Shown here: in pieces, positions 45,636-54,302 of the stretch | Position numbering within the stretch: the stretch's first letter is position 1 | How the letters are laid out: each line of letters begins with the position of its first letter | Source of the DNA: Nitrosospira sp. 56-18 | Lineage (GTDB): Bacteria > Pseudomonadota > Gammaproteobacteria > Burkholderiales > Nitrosomonadaceae | Length of the DNA: 64,000 nucleotides | Direction: 5' to 3' | NCBI GenBank assembly: GCA_001899235.1 | Contig: MKVR01000013.1 | Span: 1 to 64,000 of the forward strand | Made by a program: the position numbers and the translations under genes | The notes under the pieces: model-generated | Seen by the model: the letters and a program-made list of their open reading frames with translations, nothing else | What the model was told of the DNA's origin: nothing | The model's database searches: none

Positions 45636-47618
45636 CTATATCAGCACGGCATTGAGTATGTTGATAAAACGCTCCGTGTCCTGGAACCCGATAAGCCGGA
45701 TATTGGGAATGTCGCGCCCTGCCCGGTCGATGAAAAGAATGCCGGGCGGGCCAAACAGCTTGAAGCGCTTGAGCAGCGCCAAATCGGCCGGCGTGCCGGC
45801 AGTCACGTCCACCTGCAACAGCACCACGTCTTTCAACCGCGACTGCACCTTGGGATCGGTAAAGGTGAATCGCTCCATTTCCTTGCACGAAATGCACCAG
45901 TCCGCGTAAAAATCCACCATGACGTACTTATCGCGCGACTGGGCGATGCGCTGATCGAGTTCGGCCACCGTCCTGACTCTTTGAAATTCGAGGTGCTGGC
46001 CCTGCGCGGCGCGGGTTCCATCCACCTCGGCATTTATTCCGGCAATGCCTATTTTGGAAAGCGGCTGCAGGATATCCCGGCTGCCCGACAGCACACCGAT
46101 CAGCAGCGCGACGCCGACCAGCAGTGCGATCATCCCGATGCCTTTCATGAATTTCCGGAATCCCGATGCGTCGGGTTTCAGCGGATCGACGGCATGAAGA
46201 TAAATCGCGGAAACGATCAGCAGGGCCGACCACAGCAGCATGTGCGCTACGGCGGGGATCACCGGCGAGATCAGCCAGATTGCGACTCCGAGCAGAAGCC
46301 CCCCGAAGAACTGTTTCACCGCCTCCATCCAGGGCCCCGCCTTGGGCAGCAGCGCGCCGGCGGAAGCGCCGAGTAGAAGCAGCGGCACGCCCATACCCAG
46401 CGCCATGACGAACAACGCCGAGCCTCCCAGCAGCACATCCCGCGTCTGGCTGATATAGAGCAGGGCTCCGGCCAGCGGGGCCGCGACGCACGGCCCGACG
46501 ATCAGCGCCGACAAGGCGCCCATGCCGAATACCCCGGTCAAATGGCCGCCCCTCAGTTGCCCGGCTTCAGCAGTAAGCTTGCTCTGGAAAAAAGTGGGAA
46601 GCTGCAGTTCATAGAAGCCGAACATCGAAAAAGCCAGGGTCACGAAGATCAGCGCAAATGCGCCCAGCACCCAGGCATTCTGCAATGCAGCGGCCAGCAT
46701 CGCACCGGAAAGGCCCGCCGCCACGCCCGCGATCGCATAGGTTATCGCCATCCCCATGACATAGGCCAGGGACAGGATGAACCCCCGGCCGCGGGTGATA
46801 TGCTCGCCACGGTTGGCGATGATGCCGGACAAAATAGGGAACATCGGGAATACGCAGGGGGTGAACGAGAGCAGCAGGCCGATGCCGAAGAAGCCTGTCA
46901 GGATCATCCAGAAGTCACCGCTCTCGAACATGCGCTCGATCTTGAGCGATTCGGTCTCGATGGCAGGACCGGCGGGAGAAGTCTGGAACAGTTCGTCAGC
47001 GGAGCCCGGCTTGCCTGCCCCACCCGCCGGAAAAGTCCCAGGTGCGGCAACCGCATTGCCGCTGACCGCATTGGCCATCACCCCCGCCGCAGCTTTCGCC
47101 ATGGGGAGCGTCAGCTCCACGACCTTGCTGATAGGCGCATAGCATACGCCTATCGGCTCGTTGCACCCCTGGTAAGTCGCCACCAGCGTCAGCTTTTCTG
47201 CTGCCGGCGTCCCGCGCTTGAGCGCGATGCGCGCTTCGAAGGGCTTGTGGAAGACTTCGACCTGGCCGAATGTCACGTCGCTTTTCGGCGTGCCCGCGGG
47301 CATCGATATGTTTTCGACCGATGTTCCGGAAGCCGGATCTTCCGCGGATTCCCTGGGTTTGAACGCAACCTTGTCCCGGTACAGGTAATAGTCTTTCGCC
47401 GGCGTGAACTGGGCGACCAGCGTGTTCTCGTCCTGTACCCGCACCGTCATCTTGAACGCCTGGTCCGGAGGCAGCAGTTCCTGCTCGGTCTGATCCAGGC
47501 TCGAACCGAGCTTTTGCAATTCGGACAGAAATCCGAACGAGCCCTTATCCCCGGGTTCGGCGAGCGCGTGCGGGGCCAGAAAAACAAGCAGCAGCAGGAA
47601 GTATCGAATCGGGCGCAT
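45636..47618 (-). CDS. dsbD: Thiol:disulfide interchange protein DsbD
   Basis: About 660 residues. A signal peptide (IRYFLLLLVFLAPHALA) and periplasmic alpha domain (Cys in YQGCNEPIGVCYAP) are followed by eight or so transmembrane helices with the redox Cys in FTPCVFPMFP and VGPCVAAPL, and a C-terminal thioredoxin domain with YADWCISCKEME. It passes electrons from cytosolic thioredoxin to periplasmic partners. A second ATG at 47636 is possible. cutA ends 10 bp upstream, an arrangement also seen in enterobacteria. Confidence 0.95.
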   Translation of the reverse strand: MRPIRYFLLLLVFLAPHALAEPGDKGSFGFLSELQKLGSSLDQTEQELLPPDQAFKMTVRVQDENTLVAQFTPAKDYYLYRDKVAFKPRESAEDPASGTSVENISMPAGTPKSDVTFGQVEVFHKPFEARIALKRGTPAAEKLTLVATYQGCNEPIGVCYAPISKVVELTLPMAKAAAGVMANAVSGNAVAAPGTFPAGGAGKPGSADELFQTSPAGPAIETESLKIERMFESGDFWMILTGFFGIGLLLSFTPCVFPMFPILSGIIANRGEHITRGRGFILSLAYVMGMAITYAIAGVAAGLSGAMLAAALQNAWVLGAFALIFVTLAFSMFGFYELQLPTFFQSKLTAEAGQLRGGHLTGVFGMGALSALIVGPCVAAPLAGALLYISQTRDVLLGGSALFVMALGMGVPLLLLGASAGALLPKAGPWMEAVKQFFGGLLLGVAIWLISPVIPAVAHMLLWSALLIVSAIYLHAVDPLKPDASGFRKFMKGIGMIALLVGVALLIGVLSGSRDILQPLSKIGIAGINAEVDGTRAAQGQHLEFQRVRTVAELDQRIAQSRDKYVMVDFYADWCISCKEMERFTFTDPKVQSRLKDVVLLQVDVTAGTPADLALLKRFKLFGPPGILFIDRAGRDIPNIRLIGFQDTERFINILNAVLI

Positions 47619-47628
47619 GGAAATTGTG

Positions 47629-47970
47629 TCAGTCATCTTTGATAGGCGCTGCTGTTGCCGCCGTTTCGGCGGCTATCCATTTCAAATAGGCGGGCAAACC
47701 ACTGCTGATTGGGACAGCAATGACTTCGGGGAGTTCGTACGGATGCTCCGACTTTATCAACTGCTCCACGGCCGCGTAATGCCGAGCCAGCGTTTTAATG
47801 AATAGCGGCACTTCGCTGGCGGTTTCGCTTTTGTCGTGCCACCAGTAAACCGATACGCAGTCCGCAAGCACATTGACGCAAGCCGCCAGCCGCGCTTCGA
47901 CCAGTTTCTGCGCCAGCGCCAGGGCTTGAGTCCTGTCCGGAAGGTTGGTGATAACGAGTATATGCTCCAC
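47629..47970 (-). CDS. cutA: Divalent-cation tolerance protein CutA
   Basis: A 113-residue trimeric PII-like protein. GTG at 47970 starts VEHILVITNLPDRTQALALAQKLVEARLAACVNVL. Family blocks VYWWHDKSETASEVPLFIKT and HPYELPEVIAVPISSGLPAYLKWI are complete. The frame runs upstream to 48165, but that part is not family-like. CutA is linked to copper tolerance in E. coli; its exact role is debated. Confidence 0.92.
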   Translation of the reverse strand: MEHILVITNLPDRTQALALAQKLVEARLAACVNVLADCVSVYWWHDKSETASEVPLFIKTLARHYAAVEQLIKSEHPYELPEVIAVPISSGLPAYLKWIAAETAATAAPIKDD

Positions 47971-48014
47971 GGTATAAGCGCCTTCGCTAGCCCGTCTGGT
48001 AAAAATAGCGAATT

Positions 48015-48962
48015 TTACCCGCTTTCCGCGCCGGTTGCTGCGCACTCCGCAATACCATCCTCCACCGTCGGATAGCGCAGGTTGACATGCAATTCGCGCT
48101 TCATGCGGTGATTCGCCAATCGCCGCGATTCCCGCATGAAGGAAAGCAGGCTCGGCGATATGCATTCCTCGGCCTGGGTGCGGGTGATGCGGGGCGGATG
48201 AGGCAAGCCGAATTTGTCCGCTATCAGGTCGAAATATTCGCCCATTTTCAGTTCAGAGTCATCGGAAGCGTGATAAACGCGACCAGGGAGGGCATGGCGC
48301 AGTGCGGCAGCGAGAATCCGCGCGAGATCGTCGGCATGGATATGATTGGTATAGCTGTCCACTTCCGGCAGCAGCGCCGGCGTTCCGGCTCGCACCCGCT
48401 CCAGCGGGATGCGATCGCAGGCGTAGATCCCGGGCACGCGAAAGACCGAAACCTTCACCCCATTTCTTCGCCCCCAGTGGCGCAACTGCCTTTCCGCATC
48501 GACTCGTCGCAACGCGCGGCCGGTTTGTGGATTGGTTTCGCGGGTTTCCTCGATCAGCGCCCCGTGGCAGTCGCCGTACACACCGCTGGTACTGATGTAG
48601 ACAAGCTGATGTGGTAACATTGCCGACTTTGCGTTCGCGCGGGTCGCATGTTCCCCATGCGCCGTCAGCGCTGCCAGCAGGTTGGCCGTGCGCGTGTCCC
48701 GGTTGCCGTGTGCGGGCGGAGGCGCCAGGTGCAAAACTGCACGAGCCACCCCTGCGAGTTTGCGCAGGCTTTGCCGCCGGTCCAGGTCTCCGGCCACCGG
48801 AATGATGCCGTGCGAACGCAACAAGGCGCGGTTGTCGGAGCGCCTGCACAGGCCGAGCAGTCTATAGCGCGCACGCAACAATGCGGCTGCGCGGAAAGCG
48901 ATATCACCACAGCCGACGATCAGTAGCGTTGGTTTCGTTGCTCTCTTTTTATTTGTAGCCAT
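48015..48962 (-). CDS. NAD(P)-dependent epimerase/SDR-family protein
   Basis: 315 residues of the extended short-chain dehydrogenase type (YeeZ-like). LLIVGCGDIAFRAAALL is the nucleotide-binding loop. VYISTSGVYGDCHG holds the Ser and Tyr of the active site, and VFRVPGIYACDRIP and TNHIHADDLARIL follow. The substrate is unknown. The ATG at 48962 removes a short extension to 48992. It is divergent from the ferredoxin reductase gene at 48996. Confidence 0.88.
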   Translation of the reverse strand: MATNKKRATKPTLLIVGCGDIAFRAAALLRARYRLLGLCRRSDNRALLRSHGIIPVAGDLDRRQSLRKLAGVARAVLHLAPPPAHGNRDTRTANLLAALTAHGEHATRANAKSAMLPHQLVYISTSGVYGDCHGALIEETRETNPQTGRALRRVDAERQLRHWGRRNGVKVSVFRVPGIYACDRIPLERVRAGTPALLPEVDSYTNHIHADDLARILAAALRHALPGRVYHASDDSELKMGEYFDLIADKFGLPHPPRITRTQAEECISPSLLSFMRESRRLANHRMKRELHVNLRYPTVEDGIAECAATGAESG

Positions 48963-48995
48963 TTTTGATTGCTCAGCTTGTCGTATTGTCATTCA

Positions 48996-50081
48996 ATGCC
49001 ATACCAAATTACCATCAATCCGAGCAATCACGTTTTTATTGCCGAGTCCGGAGAAACGGTCCTGCAGGCCGCACTTCGCGAAGGCTTTGCGCTTCCTTAC
49101 GGCTGCCGTAATGGCGCATGCGGAACCTGCAAGGGGAAAATCATACAGGGAACGGTCGATTTCGGCAGCCACAATGAAGATACGCTTACGGAAATGGAAA
49201 AGCGGGCAGGAATGGCCTTGTTTTGCTGTGCTACGCCATTATCGGATCTGGTAATCGAAAGCCGTGAAATCGGTGCAATGAAGGATATCAAGATCAAGAC
49301 CCTGCCCTGCCGCGTGCATAAGCTGGAGCGGGTGGCGCCCGGCGTGATGATTATTTCCCTGAAATTGCCGGCCAGCGAAAGGCTGCAATTTCTTCCGGGA
49401 CAATACATTGACATCCTGATGAAGGATGGCAAGCGCAGGAGCTTCTCCCTGGCTAACGCGCCGCACGATGACGAGCTGCTGCAATTGCACGTGCGCAATT
49501 ATCCTGGCGGCACGTTTGCCGAGCACGTATTCACCCGCATGAAGGAGAAGGATATCCTGCGTTTCGAAGGACCGCTCGGCACCTTTTTCCTGCACGAGGA
49601 TTCCGACAAGCCCATCATTTTCGTAGCTAGCGGCACCGGGTTCGCGCCAGTCAAAAGCATCCTCGAGCATGCATTCTACATAAGAAACATCCAGGGCAGC
49701 GAGCGGCAGATGGTTCTTTACTGGGGCAACCGCACCAGGGCGGACATGTACATACCGGAGCTGCCAGGATTATGGCAGCAGGAGCACGAAAATTTCACGT
49801 TTATCCCGGTGCTGTCCGAAGCGTTGCCCGGGGATGACTGGAACGGAAGGACAGGATTGGTGCACGCGGCGGTGATGCAGGATTTCGATTCCCTTGCCGG
49901 ATACCAGGTTTATGCGTGCGGGGCGCCAGGAATGGTGGAAGCGGCCCACCGGGATTTCACCCGCCATCGGGGGCTGCCGGAAGAAGAGTTTTTTTCCGAC
50001 GCGTTTACGGTATCTTCCGGTTCTACCACCGGTTCTTTCGATACATCCGGCGAACCCCCGGAAGTAGGACTGCAAAAGTAG
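48996..50081 (+). CDS. 2Fe-2S ferredoxin-NAD(P)H reductase fusion (AscD/CDP-6-deoxy-delta-3,4-glucoseen reductase type)
   Basis: 361 residues in three parts. An N-terminal plant-type 2Fe-2S domain has YGCRNGACGTCKGK and a fourth Cys in LFCCA. The FAD domain has RRSFSLANAP. The NAD(P) domain has IFVASGTGFAPVKSILEHA and VYACGAPGMVEAAHRDF. Proteins of this architecture feed electrons from NAD(P)H to an oxygenase or dehydratase partner not evident here. The last 20 or so residues are a Ser/Thr/Gly-rich tail. Confidence 0.9.
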   Translation: MPYQITINPSNHVFIAESGETVLQAALREGFALPYGCRNGACGTCKGKIIQGTVDFGSHNEDTLTEMEKRAGMALFCCATPLSDLVIESREIGAMKDIKIKTLPCRVHKLERVAPGVMIISLKLPASERLQFLPGQYIDILMKDGKRRSFSLANAPHDDELLQLHVRNYPGGTFAEHVFTRMKEKDILRFEGPLGTFFLHEDSDKPIIFVASGTGFAPVKSILEHAFYIRNIQGSERQMVLYWGNRTRADMYIPELPGLWQQEHENFTFIPVLSEALPGDDWNGRTGLVHAAVMQDFDSLAGYQVYACGAPGMVEAAHRDFTRHRGLPEEEFFSDAFTVSSGSTTGSFDTSGEPPEVGLQK

Positions 50082-50132
50082 CGCTGCTCATAGCGTACCG
50101 GTATCGTCTCGCTGGCTGCCACCATTCGTCTG

Positions 50133-51353
50133 TTATTCACTGCCGCCTCCGCCGGCGACCTCGAGCCTGCGCAATGCAAGCTCCAGCCCTTTGCCATAAT
50201 GATCTCTGGCGAGCTCGGACTGGCCGATTTTCTGGTTCAGTTGCGCCAGTGCCAGGTGGGCGGGGTGGCTGGGTTCGACTGACAGGCTCGCTTCCAGGTA
50301 GCTTTGCGCTTTGCCCCACAACTCGCTGTGCACGCACAACTTGCCAAGCGCGAGCAGCAGACTGGCGTCATTGGGATGGGATTTCAGCCAGCTCTCGGCG
50401 CGTTCGATCTGCCTGATCGCATCATTTCCCAGGCATTCCGCATACAATCCCGCCAGTTCCGAATCCCATTGCCTGTCCAGGCTTTGCTCGATGATCTGAT
50501 GCGCTGCTGCGCAATCTCCTATGGACAGGCAGGCACGGACAGCAGTGGCGGCCACCCGGACATCCTTCTTATCGGATGACGACATGTTTCTCCAATATTC
50601 CTTCAAGGTTTCCGGGTTCAGCACCTTGTGCCTGATATTTTCTATGTGGGCATGGCGCCGCAATTGCTCGATTACCGTCTTGTCCAGCGCATTGCGCTGC
50701 TCCAGCTGCTTGAGCAGGTCCAGCACGGCATACCAGTTTCCGGATAATTGCTGCGCCTTCAATTCCAGCCGCAAGGCGGCGGTATGCAGCGGTGCCCCCG
50801 TGGAGCGCAGCGAGTTCAATATTTTCAATGCTTCCCCGGCGTGCTGTTCGTCCAGCAGCATCTCTGCCTGGGTTATCAGCCGCACGGTGACTTCCCTGGG
50901 CGCGAATCCTTCCGCTTTTGACAGAAACTCGTCGCGTTGCGGATATTTTCTCAGCTCGTGCGCGGAGCGGGCTCCCACCAGAGCATTGATCGTGCTGACG
51001 CGCGGCGATTCCTCCAGCTCGAGAGCCGCGGCGGCTGTTTTTTCGGCTTTGGCGTAGCGCCCTTCAAAAAAGGCCTTCAGGCCGTCCAGCATCATCCTGC
51101 GTGCCTTCTCCCGGCGCCGGCGCACGCGAAATTGACGCACCTCGGCGGGTATCCCCAGGATGATGGCGATGAGCCGCACGAAGAAATAGCCGATAAGAAT
51201 GGTGGCGAGCAGCAGCACGACCATGAGATTGAGCGAGATTTCCACCCGGTAAGGCGGGGCTACCATCAGTACATAGCCGTTGTTGTACTTGGCGGCGATG
51301 GTAACGGCCACCGCCACGGCGGATAGCGCCAGCAGCCAGAGCACCGCCTTCAT
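50133..51353 (-). CDS. hemY: HemY-type TPR membrane protein
   Basis: 406 residues. Two N-terminal transmembrane helices (LWLLALSAVAVAVTIA; LNLMVVLLLATILIGYFFVRLIA) and the HemY N-terminal domain are followed by TPR repeats (about 110-390). The exact role is unsettled; proteobacterial HemY is encoded with hem genes and is thought to act in heme synthesis or its membrane organisation. It lies 1 base from hemX in the same direction and ends the hemCDXY unit. Confidence 0.9.
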   Translation of the reverse strand: MKAVLWLLALSAVAVAVTIAAKYNNGYVLMVAPPYRVEISLNLMVVLLLATILIGYFFVRLIAIILGIPAEVRQFRVRRRREKARRMMLDGLKAFFEGRYAKAEKTAAAALELEESPRVSTINALVGARSAHELRKYPQRDEFLSKAEGFAPREVTVRLITQAEMLLDEQHAGEALKILNSLRSTGAPLHTAALRLELKAQQLSGNWYAVLDLLKQLEQRNALDKTVIEQLRRHAHIENIRHKVLNPETLKEYWRNMSSSDKKDVRVAATAVRACLSIGDCAAAHQIIEQSLDRQWDSELAGLYAECLGNDAIRQIERAESWLKSHPNDASLLLALGKLCVHSELWGKAQSYLEASLSVEPSHPAHLALAQLNQKIGQSELARDHYGKGLELALRRLEVAGGGGSE

Positions 51354-51354
51354 G

Positions 51355-52404
51355 CTACTTTCCCTTATCCCTGGCTAACCGGTATTTGCGGATGGCATCG
51401 AGGCTGGCCGAAATAAGAGGCAGCTCCACGCCCACGTCGCTGTCGCGCAATTCCCGCAATGTCTCGAGCATGCTGGAGACCGCCTCCGAACGGGTATCAA
51501 AATACCGGTCGGTCCAGTTGAGAGATGCTTCGATATCCGCCTTGAAGCTGGCCGGGTTGCGCGCCAGCAAGGCGTTCCGCGCCGATAGCAGGCGCAGCCG
51601 CAGATTTTCGCGGAGGAAGTACGCTTGCGAGGGCGGCAGAAGCGCAATATCGGGCTTGTTCATGTTCTGCACGCGAACCAGTTGTTTCATATCCTCCCAT
51701 ACTTCGCGGATCAATCGCAGCCATGTGCTTTCGGTGTCCGGTCTGTCCGGAGAAGGTTTTGGTTCCTCGGGCCGAAGCTCCAAGGCCAGCGGCAGCTTGT
51801 CGATTTCCCTTGCGAGGCTGTCCAGGCGCAGGCTCATCCCCACTGTATCGACGTACGGAGCGGTTTTCAAAAGATCCATGTCCAGGGACAGAATCTTGCG
51901 CACGGGGGTCAGTTGGGGGCGCTCGATGCGCTGCAGGCGGACATCGGCTTCCTGCAGGGCGATCAACGCCGCCTTGACGTTGTTCGCCAGCTGCAATTGC
52001 TGGTTGGCTATGAGCAGCAGCTGCTCGACCTCTTCCAGGGTTACTTCGTCGCGGCTTTTCGTCAGTTCCTGATAGAGCGCTTCCAGGGCCAGTTGCTCGC
52101 TTTGAGATTCGGACAGCTTCGCGTCGAGCGCTCCTACTTTCGACTCCATCCTGCGTCCCGCTTCAGACGCCTCGCCCGCAAGGTAGCGCGATTCCTTGCT
52201 GAACGTCTCCGCCTCTGCCAGCCGTTTGGCGAGCTCATGCTGCAATTCGGAAATCTGGCTCCGGTTGTCATACCATTGCCAGGCCATGGCTGCAGCGAAG
52301 ATCGCAGCCAGGATCAGTACTGGGACAATATCCTTGGGCCATTCCCTTCGCGATGCTGCTGTGGTTGTATCGCCTTTCTGGATATTCGCGCCCATGTCAC
52401 TCAT
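51355..52404 (-). CDS. hemX: HemX membrane protein
   Basis: 349 residues. One transmembrane segment (IVPVLILAAIFAAAMAWQWY) is followed by a long coiled coil (SELQHELAKRLAEAETFSKESRYL...) and a C-terminal domain with LLLIANQQLQLANNVKAALIALQEAD. The family is annotated as uroporphyrinogen-III methyltransferase-like, but no methyltransferase motif is visible here; a structural role in the heme pathway is likelier. The ATG at 52404 overlaps hemD by 8 bases. Confidence 0.88.
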   Translation of the reverse strand: MSDMGANIQKGDTTTAASRREWPKDIVPVLILAAIFAAAMAWQWYDNRSQISELQHELAKRLAEAETFSKESRYLAGEASEAGRRMESKVGALDAKLSESQSEQLALEALYQELTKSRDEVTLEEVEQLLLIANQQLQLANNVKAALIALQEADVRLQRIERPQLTPVRKILSLDMDLLKTAPYVDTVGMSLRLDSLAREIDKLPLALELRPEEPKPSPDRPDTESTWLRLIREVWEDMKQLVRVQNMNKPDIALLPPSQAYFLRENLRLRLLSARNALLARNPASFKADIEASLNWTDRYFDTRSEAVSSMLETLRELRDSDVGVELPLISASLDAIRKYRLARDKGK

Positions 52405-53218
52405 GTTTTTGCTGAAACGCAAGGCTTGCCTTGCCCTTTCCAGGGGACCGAAAATAGTCCAGCAAGCCCTGCAGCAGACCTTCATCGCCCATTTCGGTGA
52501 GAATCACTTGCGCAACTCCCAGCGTTCGCGCAGTCTGGGCTATGCGCTCGTGAGGCGCGAATAGCGGTGTTGCGGTCAACCAGGCTCTGCCGGATTCATC
52601 GAGCATCTCGAACAGGTTACGCAATCCTTCGCTGCTGGTGATGGTTATGCCGCCGATTTTCATTTTTTTCCAGCTTTTCAGCGACTGGACGACATCGGCA
52701 TCAGGCCTGGCGCGACGGTAACAGGATACGTATTCGAGAATGGCGCCCCGCTTCTTCAGCGTTTCGCCCAGCAGCTCGCGGCCGCCTTCCCCACGAAAAA
52801 TCACCACGCGCTTGCCTTCGACTTGCCGCAATTCTGCCATATCCAGCAAGGCTTCGCTGTCAAAACGCACTGTCGGCGCAATGACGGATTCCACGCCAAA
52901 TTTTTTCAGCGCTTTCACCGTGCCCTGGCCAACCGCCACCATCTTCAATGCCGGCAGCAAGGATTGCGGTGTTTCCTTTGCAACGATCAGGCTCATTGCC
53001 TTATCGACCGCGTTTGGGCTGACGAATACCGCGAGATGGAACTCATGCAGCCGGTCGATCAGGCTTAGCAATGGCTGCCGATCTTCCAGATCCTGGATCT
53101 CCAGGACAGGAAACAGAACAGGATTTCCTCCCTCGGCACGTATCTTTTCCGACAGCCTTGCCGCCTGGTGTTGCGGGCGCGTGACGAGGATATTGATTCC
53201 GGCGAGGGCATCCGTCAC
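52397..53218 (-). CDS. hemD: Uroporphyrinogen-III synthase
   Basis: A 273-residue two-lobed enzyme that closes hydroxymethylbilane with inversion of ring D. It starts [20 protein letters not shown], with [30 protein letters not shown] and [14 protein letters not shown]. Overall sequence is variable in this family; the pattern plus the place next to hemC make the call firm. It overlaps hemC by 4 bases and hemX by 8. Confidence 0.92.
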   Translation of the reverse strand: MTDALAGINILVTRPQHQAARLSEKIRAEGGNPVLFPVLEIQDLEDRQPLLSLIDRLHEFHLAVFVSPNAVDKAMSLIVAKETPQSLLPALKMVAVGQGTVKALKKFGVESVIAPTVRFDSEALLDMAELRQVEGKRVVIFRGEGGRELLGETLKKRGAILEYVSCYRRARPDADVVQSLKSWKKMKIGGITITSSEGLRNLFEMLDESGRAWLTATPLFAPHERIAQTARTLGVAQVILTEMGDEGLLQGLLDYFRSPGKGKASLAFQQKHE

Positions 53219-54180
53219 GGATGGCTCACGGATTCGGCTCTCCCAGGCCCGAGCGCGGCCAGAATCTCTTCTGCTCCGCGGACTTTCAGATTTCGGGCCA
53301 GTTGCGAACCGATAGCCGCGCCCAATTCAGGCTCGCCCCTTAATTCATCGCTGATCATGCATTTTCCGTCCTGGCTGCCAACAAACCCGCGCAGACGCAA
53401 TATTCCATCGATTATTTCGGCAAAGCCCCCCAGCGGCACCTGGCAGCTTCCCCCCAGGGCGCGGCTCATGGATCGTTCCGCTTCCACGCATTGCGCCGTT
53501 TCGAGGTGATGCAGCGGCTGCACCAGGCTGATCAGGTCGGGCCGGTCTGTGCGGCATTCTATTCCCAATGCGCCCTGGCCTACCGCCGGCAAGCTTATTT
53601 CCGCATCGAGCAGGGCGGTTATGCGGTTCTCCAGTCCCAACCGCTTCAGCCCCGCCGCAGCCAGGATAATGGCGGCGAATTGTCCTTCATCCAGCTTGCG
53701 CAGCCGGGTTTGCACATTGCCGCGCAGGGGCCGCACTTCCAGGCGCGGATACAGGGCTCGAAGCTGGCTTTCGCGGCGCAAGCTCGAAGTTCCCACCAGG
53801 CTGCCCGCGGGAAGCGCGTCGAGGCTCCGGTATTCGTTTGAAACGAATGCATCCCTGGGGTCTTCGCGCTCATGGATGGCGGCCAGGGAAAACCCGTCCG
53901 GCATATCCATGGGAACATCCTTCATCGAATGCACCGCGATGTCGGCGCGCCTGTCTTCCAGCGCCTGCTCCAGTTCCTTGATGAACAGGCCCTTGCCTCC
54001 AATTTTGGAAAGCGACATGTCGAGTATCTGATCTCCGCGGGTGGTCATGCCCAATATGCTGAATTCCGTTTGCGGGTATAATTCCGATAGCCGCTCGCGG
54101 ATAAAATTCGCCTGCCATAAGGCGAGCAGGCTTTCCCGCGTGGCGATAACCACTTTCGCTGGTATGGATGAATTGGGCAT
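53215..54180 (-). CDS. hemC: Hydroxymethylbilane synthase (porphobilinogen deaminase)
   Basis: A 321-residue enzyme that joins four porphobilinogen units. It starts [22 protein letters not shown], with [43 protein letters not shown] and the dipyrromethane-cofactor Cys in [16 protein letters not shown] at 54180 is preferred; another at 54186 is in frame. The first gene of the hemCDXY unit, divergent from ppc. Confidence 0.97.
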   Translation of the reverse strand: MPNSSIPAKVVIATRESLLALWQANFIRERLSELYPQTEFSILGMTTRGDQILDMSLSKIGGKGLFIKELEQALEDRRADIAVHSMKDVPMDMPDGFSLAAIHEREDPRDAFVSNEYRSLDALPAGSLVGTSSLRRESQLRALYPRLEVRPLRGNVQTRLRKLDEGQFAAIILAAAGLKRLGLENRITALLDAEISLPAVGQGALGIECRTDRPDLISLVQPLHHLETAQCVEAERSMSRALGGSCQVPLGGFAEIIDGILRLRGFVGSQDGKCMISDELRGEPELGAAIGSQLARNLKVRGAEEILAALGPGRAESVSHP

Positions 54181-54302
54181 TATCATGAAGTCGAGAAATT
54201 TAAGGAATTACTTCTGATGTCGATTTTAGCATGGCAGACCCCAGCCCGGACTGAGGCGCATTTCGCGTCTGGCGGCGTGAGCCTTGCCAGGGAGCGTTCA
54301 TT

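Noticed and set aside
46542-47642. A 366-codon plus-strand frame
   Set aside because: Antisense to dsbD; rich in Arg/His/Gln as is typical of reverse-strand shadows.
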